NCBI GenBank assembly: GCA_028281535.1
Contig: JANQJS010000016.1
Coordinates: 1 to 64,000 of the forward strand
Origin: Sedimentisphaerales bacterium
GTDB lineage: Bacteria; Planctomycetota; Phycisphaerae; Sedimentisphaerales; SM23-30
Direction of reading: 5' to 3'
Length of the DNA: 64,000 nt
A program made the position numbers and the translations under genes. Below, one piece after another: positions 44,174 through 52,300 of the stretch (the first letter of the stretch is position 1; each line of letters starts with the position of its first letter). A model generated the notes under the pieces. The model made no database searches and was not told the origin of the DNA. It saw only the letters and a program-made list of their open reading frames with translations.

Positions 44174-44375
44174 TTGATAAATATCTCAATTATCTAGCAA
44201 TAAATCGAAATCGAGCCAAGGACAAGGTTCATAATTCAACTGTTGAAGATTTAAGACAAGAATTGGCAGAATCCAAACGAAGAGAAAAGCTGGTTTATGA
44301 TCGATTACATCTTAATCTCTTGTAAAGTAGTGGAAAGTCCAAACCCAACAAATAAGCCAGCTAACGCAAATTTAC

Positions 44376-44458
44376 CAGTTGGGTCGATGTAATTAACCGG
44401 ATTAGCGTGGCCAAAAAGATGGGTAGGAAAATTTCGCTAATAAGCATTTTTTTGAAGT
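44376..44458 (-). repeat. Orphan RHS-tip boundary repeat, copy F
   Basis: Diverged minus-strand junction (ACTTCAAAAAAATGCTTATTA) followed by the frame for HANPVNYIDPTGKFALAGLF, with tip coding to about 44330. A small plus-strand ORF at 44128-44325 lies next to it and resembles a coiled-coil fragment, but I could not assign it. Confidence 0.65.
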
Positions 44459-44489
44459 GTCTTTTCAATGCTCGTTTTCAGTGCAAATC

Positions 44490-44541
44490 TTGACAATTTG
44501 CCTTAAGTGGTGTACAAATAAAATGTCATTTCATTGTACAC
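44490..44541 (+). promoter_or_regulatory. Transposase promoter with overlapping inverted repeat
   Basis: TTGACA (44490-44495), a 17-base spacer and TACAAA (44513-44518) form a good sigma-70-type promoter. GTGTACAA (44510-44517) and TTGTACAC (44534-44541) are perfect inverted repeats; the left arm overlaps the -10 box. This could be an operator or an early-transcript hairpin that limits transposase expression. Confidence 0.6.
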
Positions 44542-44575
44542 TAGACACTTACGACAGAACGAGAGAAATAGCAAG

Positions 44576-45631
44576 ATGAAAATTATAGATCCGTTGATGT
44601 TTATCATTGCACTGTCAAACAAGAAAGATTTAGCTGAACAACTTCAATATCTGAAGGCCGAAAATGAAATTCTACGAGCACGTTTGCCTAAACATATTAA
44701 AACCACGCGAAAAGAACGATCCATTTTACTCAAGTATGGCAAGCCATTGGGAACTGCCATAAAATCGTTGATATCAATCGTTACACCACAAACGTTTTCT
44801 CGATGGATAAGAGAAGAAGATAAATACACCTCCTATCAACCATCAAGACGGCGACGAACACCTGAACAAATCAGGACATTGGTATTACGTATTGCCCGTG
44901 AAACAGGCTGGGGATACACACGAATTTTGGGTGAACTTCGAAAATTAGGAATTCGCAAAATATGCCGTTCGACCATTGTAAATATTCTTCATGCTCATTA
45001 CATTAATCCATCACCAAAACGTGCTGGTTCAAAATGGAAAGAATATATAAAACGCCATGCTGAATCACTTTATGCATGTGATTTCTTTACTAAAAAAGTG
45101 TGGACACCACTTGGCTTAAAGAAGATTCATATCTTGGCGTTAATTAATATTGGTTCAAGAAAAGTTAAAATTCTTGGGACAACCAGTACTCCAACAAAGT
45201 ACTGGATGGCTCAGAAAGCTGAAGAACTAGTTAAGTACTTTGAGAAAGAGTCAATATCAGTGGAAGGTTTATTACATGATCGAGATCCACGCTTACTGAG
45301 TGCTTTCGATAATGTATTGAAACATAACGAGATTCCAGTAATACCTGTTACTGCATATTCGCCAAATTTAAATGCTTATATAGAAAGGTGGATAAAATCA
45401 ATCAAAGAGGAATGCTTGAATCATTACATTGTTTTTGGCGAAAGACATCTTAAATATCTAATTGATGAATATGTTTCTTATTATAATACTCTTCGACCAC
45501 ATCAAGGCGTAGGCAATAAGGTGCTTAGTTTGCAAATTTCAGCCCTAGAACCTGATGAAAATAATCTTAAAAATGTTATTCGCGAATCCCGACTAGGAGG
45601 ATTACTTAAACACTATTGTCATGCTGCATAG
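44576..45631 (+). CDS. Integrase-type (IS3-like) transposase, intact
   Basis: The start is ATG 44576 (MKIIDPLMF), preceded by a GAGAGAAA purine-rich stretch; the frame opens at 44534 inside the promoter repeat. The 351-residue product has an N-terminal helical and HTH-like region (AEQLQYLKAENEILRARLP, TPQTFSRWIREE), then an HTH_21-like segment (WGYTRILGELRKLGI), and an rve integrase core with D in YACDFFTKKVWT, D in LLHDRDPRLL and E in AYIERWIKSIKEECL. It ends GGLLKHYCHAA. All three catalytic residues remain, so it could be active and could mobilise the decayed relatives at 3276, 15216 and 22213. Confidence 0.9.
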   Translation: MKIIDPLMFIIALSNKKDLAEQLQYLKAENEILRARLPKHIKTTRKERSILLKYGKPLGTAIKSLISIVTPQTFSRWIREEDKYTSYQPSRRRRTPEQIRTLVLRIARETGWGYTRILGELRKLGIRKICRSTIVNILHAHYINPSPKRAGSKWKEYIKRHAESLYACDFFTKKVWTPLGLKKIHILALINIGSRKVKILGTTSTPTKYWMAQKAEELVKYFEKESISVEGLLHDRDPRLLSAFDNVLKHNEIPVIPVTAYSPNLNAYIERWIKSIKEECLNHYIVFGERHLKYLIDEYVSYYNTLRPHQGVGNKVLSLQISALEPDENNLKNVIRESRLGGLLKHYCHAA

Positions 45632-45674
45632 TGATTTATCTGCCTTGATAAATTAGCTGATAAAGTTTGATTAT

Positions 45675-46001
45675 TTATAAATATCCATTTTTTGTTGGTC
45701 GAGTATATACTTCACCATCATCACCTTGTACTTTAGCATTGAATATTTTTGAAATCTCAAGCATTTTTGCGATAATTGGTTCATCAGGATTTTTTGTATA
45801 AATATTACCCTCATCCCAATCAAACCAGGGATCAGGATAAGAACATTTCCCTGACCATATTGTAAAATAAGGCCCATTAGCATCATCAATACTCAGTTCC
45901 GGATCTTCGTTTACAACGTTTAGCCATTCCTCTGAAGTAATTGCTGGACCATTTTCATCCCAATGGTATTCTTTTCTTGTTATATGAAGATCGTATCCCA
46001 T
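45675..46001 (-). CDS. Immunity-like protein, MGYDLHITR family
   Basis: The 108-residue acidic, Trp-rich protein begins MGYDLHITRKEYHWDENG and ends near VQGDDGEVYT. Small proteins with this start are widespread in polymorphic-toxin loci and are thought to be immunity or immunity-associated proteins. It closes the immunity array, 18 bases after the second SUKH gene. Confidence 0.6.
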   Translation of the reverse strand: MGYDLHITRKEYHWDENGPAITSEEWLNVVNEDPELSIDDANGPYFTIWSGKCSYPDPWFDWDEGNIYTKNPDEPIIAKMLEISKIFNAKVQGDDGEVYTRPTKNGYL

Positions 46002-46019
46002 ATCTATCTCTTGATTTGA

Positions 46020-46685
46020 TTAATAGATTAATGTGACTGAGTTAGCCTCTTTGTCAATTTGAACATCTTTAACCACTGTTCCTTCGGGCACATTTTTTAG
46101 TTGTTCTATTAATTGCCCAGTAAAACTAAGATTGGCAAGTGAATCACAAAGTTCAATATTGTCTGGATCTTCTTCACTGCCATTTAATATCGGAGGGTGC
46201 TTATAGCTCAAGTGCTTAAAAGGTTCCCAGTCAAGACTATACTTATTAAAGAAATTTCTTGCTATCGCCAGTTTTTCTACAAGCATTTCTTCGCTATCAT
46301 CTACTACATCTTCTATAAAGTCAGCAAATGTGTCAGCAGTAAAATATGTTTGACCATTGCTTGGATTTAAAAAATAAATAGCATTTCCCCGATTTCCACG
46401 CTTGAAAAAATATTGATCACCGAATAAATCTTGGGCAAATATAAAACTTTGTTCGTCTAGATCATAATGCTTCTTCCATAAGCCAGCTTTATTCCATTCA
46501 ATTACATTATGACGTAAATAGCCTTTTATTCCAAAGAAATGAAATACTTTATCTTCAGTTAAGCCACCATTAGTTTCCTTAATCAAATTTAAATAGTCTT
46601 CTGGTAAATCTCCAGGTATAGCATCAGCACTAGTTACAAATATTTCGTCAAATTTACTTGATTGCGATATTTCTTTGAGCAGCAT
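46020..46685 (-). CDS. SUKH (SMI1/KNR4)-type immunity protein, paralogue 2
   Basis: The 221-residue protein has the SUKH motifs LPEDYLNLIKETNGGLTEDKVFHFFGI and LFGDQYFFKRGNRGNAIYFLN. About two thirds of positions match the neighbouring 225-residue protein by eye, including the shared ending (EGTVVKDVQIDKEANSV). SUKH proteins neutralise toxins, often nucleases, by direct binding. It starts eight bases after its paralogue, and the pair is probably a recent duplication. Confidence 0.8.
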   Translation of the reverse strand: MLLKEISQSSKFDEIFVTSADAIPGDLPEDYLNLIKETNGGLTEDKVFHFFGIKGYLRHNVIEWNKAGLWKKHYDLDEQSFIFAQDLFGDQYFFKRGNRGNAIYFLNPSNGQTYFTADTFADFIEDVVDDSEEMLVEKLAIARNFFNKYSLDWEPFKHLSYKHPPILNGSEEDPDNIELCDSLANLSFTGQLIEQLKNVPEGTVVKDVQIDKEANSVTLIY

Positions 46686-46693
46686 GATAGAAA

Positions 46694-47371
46694 CTAGTAT
46701 ACTAATTTGACTGTATTAGTTTTTTTATCAACTTGTATTTCTTTAATTGCAGTCCCTTCAGGAACATTTTTTAACTGTTCGATCAGTTGACCATTAAAAC
46801 TCAGATTGGTAATCGAGTCACACAATTCGATATTATCAGGATCATCATCGCTGCCACTTAGTATTGGAGGATGTATATAACTTAAATGCTTAAATGGTCG
46901 CCATTTTACATCTTTTTGTTCAAAAAATTGTTTGGCAACATCAAGCTGTTCAACCATCATCTCTTCACAATCATCAATGAGATCATCAATAAGTGCTTCG
47001 AGTCTATCTGCGGCAAAATGCGATTTTCCTTTACAAGAATTAAGAAAATAAATAGCATTTCCTCTTTTTCCTCGCTTGAAGTAATATTGGTCGCCAAATA
47101 AATCCTCTGCGAATACAAAACATTGATCATCTAAACCATAATGTTTTTTCCACAGATCGGATTTGTTCCACTCCAAAACATTATGGTGAAGAGGGCCGTT
47201 AATTCCAAAAAAATGAAATACTTGGTTTTCGGTAAATCCACCATTTGTTTCTTCTATTAATGAAATGTATTCGCTTGGAAGGTCAGAAGGCAGTTCCTGA
47301 ATACCGTTTTGAAATATCTCTCCTAATTCTTTTATTTCAACTGAAGTTAAGTCAATATTTTGAAGTTGCAT
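46694..47371 (-). CDS. SUKH (SMI1/KNR4)-type immunity protein, paralogue 1
   Basis: The 225-residue protein contains LPSEYISLIEETNGGFTENQVFHFFGI, NVLEWNKSDLWKKHYGLDD and LFGDQYYFKRGKRGNAIYFLN. It follows the orphan nuclease-like tip at 47450-48202 by 78 bases and is the likeliest cognate immunity gene for that tip. The duplicate downstream may protect against a related toxin. Confidence 0.82.
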   Translation of the reverse strand: MQLQNIDLTSVEIKELGEIFQNGIQELPSDLPSEYISLIEETNGGFTENQVFHFFGINGPLHHNVLEWNKSDLWKKHYGLDDQCFVFAEDLFGDQYYFKRGKRGNAIYFLNSCKGKSHFAADRLEALIDDLIDDCEEMMVEQLDVAKQFFEQKDVKWRPFKHLSYIHPPILSGSDDDPDNIELCDSITNLSFNGQLIEQLKNVPEGTAIKEIQVDKKTNTVKLVY

Positions 47372-47449
47372 TTTTCACCTCGCTAATAGATTTAACATGT
47401 CACATGCAAAGATTGTCTCCGTTCTCAGAATAAAATCAACAAAATTATA

Positions 47450-48202
47450 TTATGGCTGCGGACCATGAATTATAATATCATGGATAGTGTCACCTTCCTT
47501 GAGCCCTAACCTAGCAGCTTCTAGGTCAATCTGTTTCCCAATACTTCCATTAACAGATGCATCAAGCATTGTTAAATTACTTCTTGCATTCGGATTATCT
47601 AAGGCTCCTGAAACTTGTAGATCTATCTTATGATCAACTTGTCTTGTACTCATAAACTCATCCACCAATGCCGCAGCTTCATCTTTTGTTTTTCCTTGAC
47701 TTTGATATAATTGAGATAATCTATCTTTGACAGCTTTACGATATGCCCTTTGAAGTCTAGGCTCGCGAATATCATCGGTATTTTTTGCAAATATTAACCC
47801 TCCTTGTTGAGCAGAATTTTTGAGTTTTGTAGTTTTACGCCAAAAATCCCTAATACTCCCTGTATTATAACGCAAATGCATTATGTTCCGGGAAGAATTT
47901 GCAAAGCTGGTTCCTAGATTTCTTAAAGCGATAAAATCAGCCGCAAGTACACCACCTGTGGGATTACCGGCAGCCGTAGCCATAAATACATTAGCAGCTT
48001 CTGGGTCTGTTGCAATGGCATATACACTAAAACCAGCAAGAACTCCTGAAGCAATTTTTATCGCACCTACTAATTTAGGAGACATTTCGATAAAAACAGC
48101 GACTTTAATAGCCAATGTCATCATTGTTTCAGACATGCTGACCATCCCAGTTGGGTCAATGTTATTCTGTGGGTTGCCGTGGGCAAAAACACCGATTAAC
48201 AA
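47450..48202 (-). CDS. Orphan RHS-tip toxin, nuclease-like
   Basis: The 250-codon frame opens with a TTG inside the boundary repeat and reads LIGVFAHGNPQNNIDPTGM, then a membrane-prone segment (VGAIKIASGVLAGFSVYAIA), and a C-terminal domain with EFMSTRQVDHKIDLQVSGALDN and NLTMLDASVNGSIGKQI. The H-x-DLQxxG and NLxxLDxSVNxSxG pattern is that of HNH-like toxin domains at RHS and related C-termini. The frame has no RHS core, start codon or Shine-Dalgarno of its own; a TAG stop lies just upstream in the junction. It is thus probably a silent cassette that can be expressed only after recombination with a full RHS gene. Confidence 0.72.
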   Translation of the reverse strand: MLIGVFAHGNPQNNIDPTGMVSMSETMMTLAIKVAVFIEMSPKLVGAIKIASGVLAGFSVYAIATDPEAANVFMATAAGNPTGGVLAADFIALRNLGTSFANSSRNIMHLRYNTGSIRDFWRKTTKLKNSAQQGGLIFAKNTDDIREPRLQRAYRKAVKDRLSQLYQSQGKTKDEAAALVDEFMSTRQVDHKIDLQVSGALDNPNARSNLTMLDASVNGSIGKQIDLEAARLGLKEGDTIHDIIIHGPQP

Positions 48203-48233
48203 AAATCGCTATAAGAGATGTTTTTTGAAGTAA
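48147..48233 (-). repeat. Orphan RHS-tip boundary repeat, copy G
   Basis: The clearest copy: minus-strand TTACTTCAAAAAACATCTCT, then TATAGCGATTTTTGTTAATCGG, then the frame GVFAHGNPQNNIDPTG. It is the only copy followed by a full-length tip. On the minus strand it is preceded by an IS left-end remnant at 48258-48335. Confidence 0.8.
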
Positions 48234-48257
48234 ATGACAGATTTATATTTTGAATCG

Positions 48258-48335
48258 AAGAAATTGACAATTCAACAGATATCAACTAAGATTTTATTAT
48301 CATTTCGGAGACATATAAGTTTCTTGACACTACGG
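48258..48335 (-). mobile_element. Remnant of IS3-like left end
   Basis: It shares the blocks TAAGATTTTATTATCATTTC and GTTTCTTGACACTACG with the leader of the decayed IS at 23330-23405, and GAATCGAAGAAATTGACAAT with 15506-15530. No transposase sequence is attached. Confidence 0.6.
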
Positions 48336-48381
48336 GCACAGACAACAAAGACAACTTGCCTTCGTCTGATTATTTTTACTT

Positions 48382-49305
48382 CTATAAAGATAACAGTTCT
48401 TCTTCGTCTATCGCATGTATCACACGATCAGCTCTAACGAATCCTTTCAGTTCCATTCCTATTATTTTCTCATGAAGCTCACCGCTTATAAATACATAAT
48501 GACTACGGTCACAATGCTTTTTTGGCCCAACCTCTCCGTACCAGTTACCTACAAGAACAATAGGAGCTTGAACATCTTTAAAGGAATCAACGGCAACGAC
48601 ATTCATTTCAAATAACTTTTTAGATCTTTCTTGTCTTACTTCAACTGGATTGCTACAAGCATCACAATACTGTTTTACAACAGCATCTACAAATGGGCCA
48701 ATTTTATATTTTGGCTTGACCCACATGAAACCCTTGCCGTAATCGATTTTTTTCCCTTTATCAAGCACAACAACGTCTCCATAATTAACATATCCTCTCA
48801 TTTCATTAACTAACAAATCAAAAGCTTTCATTGAAAATACAGTAACGCCATTGGAACAATAATATAAATCCTGTAATTTTTTCATTTCTTTCTTATCAAT
48901 ATAATAAGGACTAGGTACAACTGCATCGTCGGGCATACTGCATTTTACACATAATATATTTGGATATAGATTTAATTCTTTACCATTTTTGTCAAAATCT
49001 ACTTCATCGCTGTTTATCAAAAAAGGTACATATCGACTGTTTTTAATTTCTTCGGATGAATAAACAGGAGATGTAAAAATATCATAATTATATTCATATT
49101 TCTCTGCTATTTGAATTAATGTTTTCGCCAGCATGACATTAGCATCATCAAACACAAGATCACTATTTATATATTTCCCTTTTTCAGACCCCATAGATTC
49201 AAGTAATTGCTCTAAAAAACATCGTCGTTGTTGCTCAAATGTTTCTAATTTCCAATTTTTCTCATCATATAGAATACTAAAACTTAATTTATATTTCATT
49301 TGCAT
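48382..49305 (-). CDS. Probable immunity protein for the giant RHS toxin
   Basis: The 307-residue protein lies 16 bases after the RHS toxin gene, the usual place for the cognate immunity gene. I recognise no named family. Features: no signal peptide, a central part with PNILCVKCSMPDDAVVPSPYYIDKKE, and a C-terminal half with QYCDACSNPVEVRQERSKKLF and GFVRADRVIHAI. The CDAC pair and the earlier KCSM Cys could bind metal. Start at ATG 49305 or two codons later (MKYKLSF). Function is inferred from position. Confidence 0.6.
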   Translation of the reverse strand: MQMKYKLSFSILYDEKNWKLETFEQQRRCFLEQLLESMGSEKGKYINSDLVFDDANVMLAKTLIQIAEKYEYNYDIFTSPVYSSEEIKNSRYVPFLINSDEVDFDKNGKELNLYPNILCVKCSMPDDAVVPSPYYIDKKEMKKLQDLYYCSNGVTVFSMKAFDLLVNEMRGYVNYGDVVVLDKGKKIDYGKGFMWVKPKYKIGPFVDAVVKQYCDACSNPVEVRQERSKKLFEMNVVAVDSFKDVQAPIVLVGNWYGEVGPKKHCDRSHYVFISGELHEKIIGMELKGFVRADRVIHAIDEEELLSL

Positions 49306-49321
49306 ACCTTATTTTACTTCA

Positions 49322-52300
49322 TTACCTTAGCCCATCAATCCCACCGACAGACTTAACAGCCTTTTGATAACACTCATAAATACCTTTATACTGTTCAGGC
49401 CATTTTGATTCAAGCCATTTATAGCAATCCCCAAGCTCATCCAACCATTTTTGTTTGCCCATACTCCTAAGAATACTTTTCATTGTTCTACCATTTGATG
49501 GATGTAAATGAGAAAACTGACTATTCAATATTTTATAATGAAGCCCATCTGGAGCACCCACATGATACTTATGCGGTAACACATATAATCGCTGACGCCT
49601 AAAAGGTTTTACTGCAGCTTTAAAGACAGTATGGTGCTTTCTGGCTCTATCGCCTAATGCAATAGACACGGAACCAGCCTTGACGACCTTTACTGCAGTG
49701 CTTGCGGCAAACGCCATTCCTCTCGTTACAGCAGCAAAAGCCAAACCATAAATGTACTGTTCAATAATACCTTTTACAACTTCCTTGGTAGCTCCAACAG
49801 CATCATTGATCATTTCTCTTGCGGCAAGGAACGCTTCGTGTTGAATACCTTGAGCTTCTGCATAACTCATGAAACCCTTATTTGCCAACCCTCTAACAAG
49901 TGATGTAAAACTAGTCAGATCATATATGCCTGTTATTGAGCGATATACTCGCATTAATGGAGGCACAAATATGGCAGCTATAGTTGTTATAGCTGTTAGA
50001 GCCACAAGAACTTCTACAATGGCAAATAACCCTGTTGGGTCAATCATATTAACCGGGTTTCCGTGTGCAAAAGTATATTTATGTAGACTCAAAGGATCAC
50101 GGTTGTTACCAGCAAATGGATCATAGCGGTTAAACCGTCCATTGTTTTGGTTATACCATCTTGCACGGTTATAGTATTGCTCTGCATTGGAATCATAGTA
50201 TTCACCAGCGTATAGTAAATCCGTTTCTGGAGTCGTGGTATCAAGATTGACACCATAAGCGTCATAGTCGAACGTTTGTGTTATCACGACATTATCATCA
50301 ACCAGCGTTTGATTGGCGAGTTGACGAGTACTGCCGTGCCCATCGCACAATAGATACTGAACGGTTCCGCTACTAGATTGTGATAAGACATCATCGCCAA
50401 TGGTATAACTCGTTCTTTGTGATCCATTGTGATCAACGAGATTTTCTTCAAAGACTTGTGCGTAGCCGGTGTGGTTATGTTCATCCACTAAGAAGGTTTT
50501 GGTATAGCCTGTATCTGCTGGGATAACGCCATCGATCTTATAGATATAGGTTTCAGTCACTCGAATGCCACGATGATTATAAGTGTACTCCGTAATATCT
50601 TCGACTAGATCTAATTCAGGATCTGCATCCAAGTCTTCCTTGTGCTGGCGTGTCACACGCTCCATGCGACCTTGAGAGTTGTAATCGTAGAGGACTTTTT
50701 CGATGAAGTTATTATCTGGGTCAGCCTCGTCTTTGTCCGCTAGAATCATCTGATCCATTTCACCATTGGCGTTATAGCTATAGAGCTTCTTGGTATTGTT
50801 CTCACCCCAGATTTCTTCATAGCGATTGACCAATTCCTCATAGATATTGGCATTGTCTGCTAACAACTGGAAGCTCCCCGGACCGATGACAAAGGTCATA
50901 GCTAGCATCGCTGCCAAGCCGCGATAGAACGCAGGCACTCTGCTCGACGACTGACAATGTGACAACAAAACAGTTCGCAGCAACGCAAAGAGAAACGCAA
51001 AACTCACAAGACCTAATGCGACATTCAGTCCTTGACCTAACAAACGACTCGGTAATGTTTTCCAAACAATGCTGCCACCGCCATCAACACCACTATCAGC
51101 GACATAGGTCGGATAACATTTTGTATTACCACACACATGAGCAGGATCTTTTACTTCACTAACGAGTTGATCCTTATCATTGTAACAATACTTCGTCGTC
51201 AGCGTCACACCATTAACATTAACAGCATGACTCAATCGATTACCAACAAGATCATAGGTATAATTCGCCGTATAGCTCTTACCCCCCGTAGCCTGATCGG
51301 TCGACTTCTCTTGAGTAAGTCGGTTCAAATTATCATACTCAAATTCCTTATGATACGTATCCATCACGTCATTCACACTGCGAACCTGTTCAGCAGATTT
51401 CGCACGCATACCATCGACATAGACGTCATAGTCGTAGTTGGCAAGCTGCGTGGTGTCTTTATTATGCACCAGCGTATCGAGACTGTTGAGTGCATCGTAG
51501 GTATAAGTCGATTCAATACCGTTGGCATACTTGATCGTTGCGCGATTGCCGACTTCATCGTAAGTATATTGCGTTAGGTCATCGACTGATTGACCATCAC
51601 GCATAACATCGCGCACTTCTTTGAGACGACCTAACTCATCATACGTAAAGTGAACTTCGGAGTTGGCTGTCCTGGTCCATTGCTTGCGGCCAGTGTTATA
51701 ATAGCCATACTCAATCACACCTTCATCGCTGGTGACTTTGATCAACTCGCCGCGACCATTGTAGTCATAGTCTGTCGTATGCGTGACCGTCGCACTGCCA
51801 TCAACGTAGCGTTCGATGGTATCCTGACGACCAAAGTTGTCATAAGTATTGACGAACTTATCTTTAAGGACATGGCCGCTATCGTAATACAAGGTTTCTT
51901 TTAACTGACCTAACTTGCCGCCAGTGATGTTGGCACCATAATAGTGATAAGTAATATACTGACCATCCATCTTAGTTACTTTCGTCACACGACCGAGCGT
52001 ATCGTAGTCGGTTTGCTGGAACTTAACGGTGGCCGAAATCCCTGCAAGCTCATCCAGTGCATCTTGCAATGTCACCACAGGCGAAGCAGGCAGGTAAGGT
52101 TCATACATCCGCGTTTGAGCATGGAATTCATTATATTCAAATAGACGCACACGGCCTTTCGGATCAACAATCGCAACCTGATTCCCTGCGGTGTCATGGA
52201 TGTAGTTGCAAGCAGGGTGCGTTGGCGTATTACTATTCTCTGGATCATCCACTTGCGGCAACGTCACCGTCGCTAAACGACCATTGGCATCATAACCAAA

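Noticed and set aside
44128-44325. Plus-strand 65-codon frame with a coiled-coil-like stretch
   Set aside because: It may be a transposase fragment, but the similarity is too weak to annotate, and half of it overlaps RHS remnant sequence.
50850-51065. Hydrophobic RHS segment as a separate embedded gene
   Set aside because: The reading frame continues without a break on both sides, and no Shine-Dalgarno with a start codon is evident inside.
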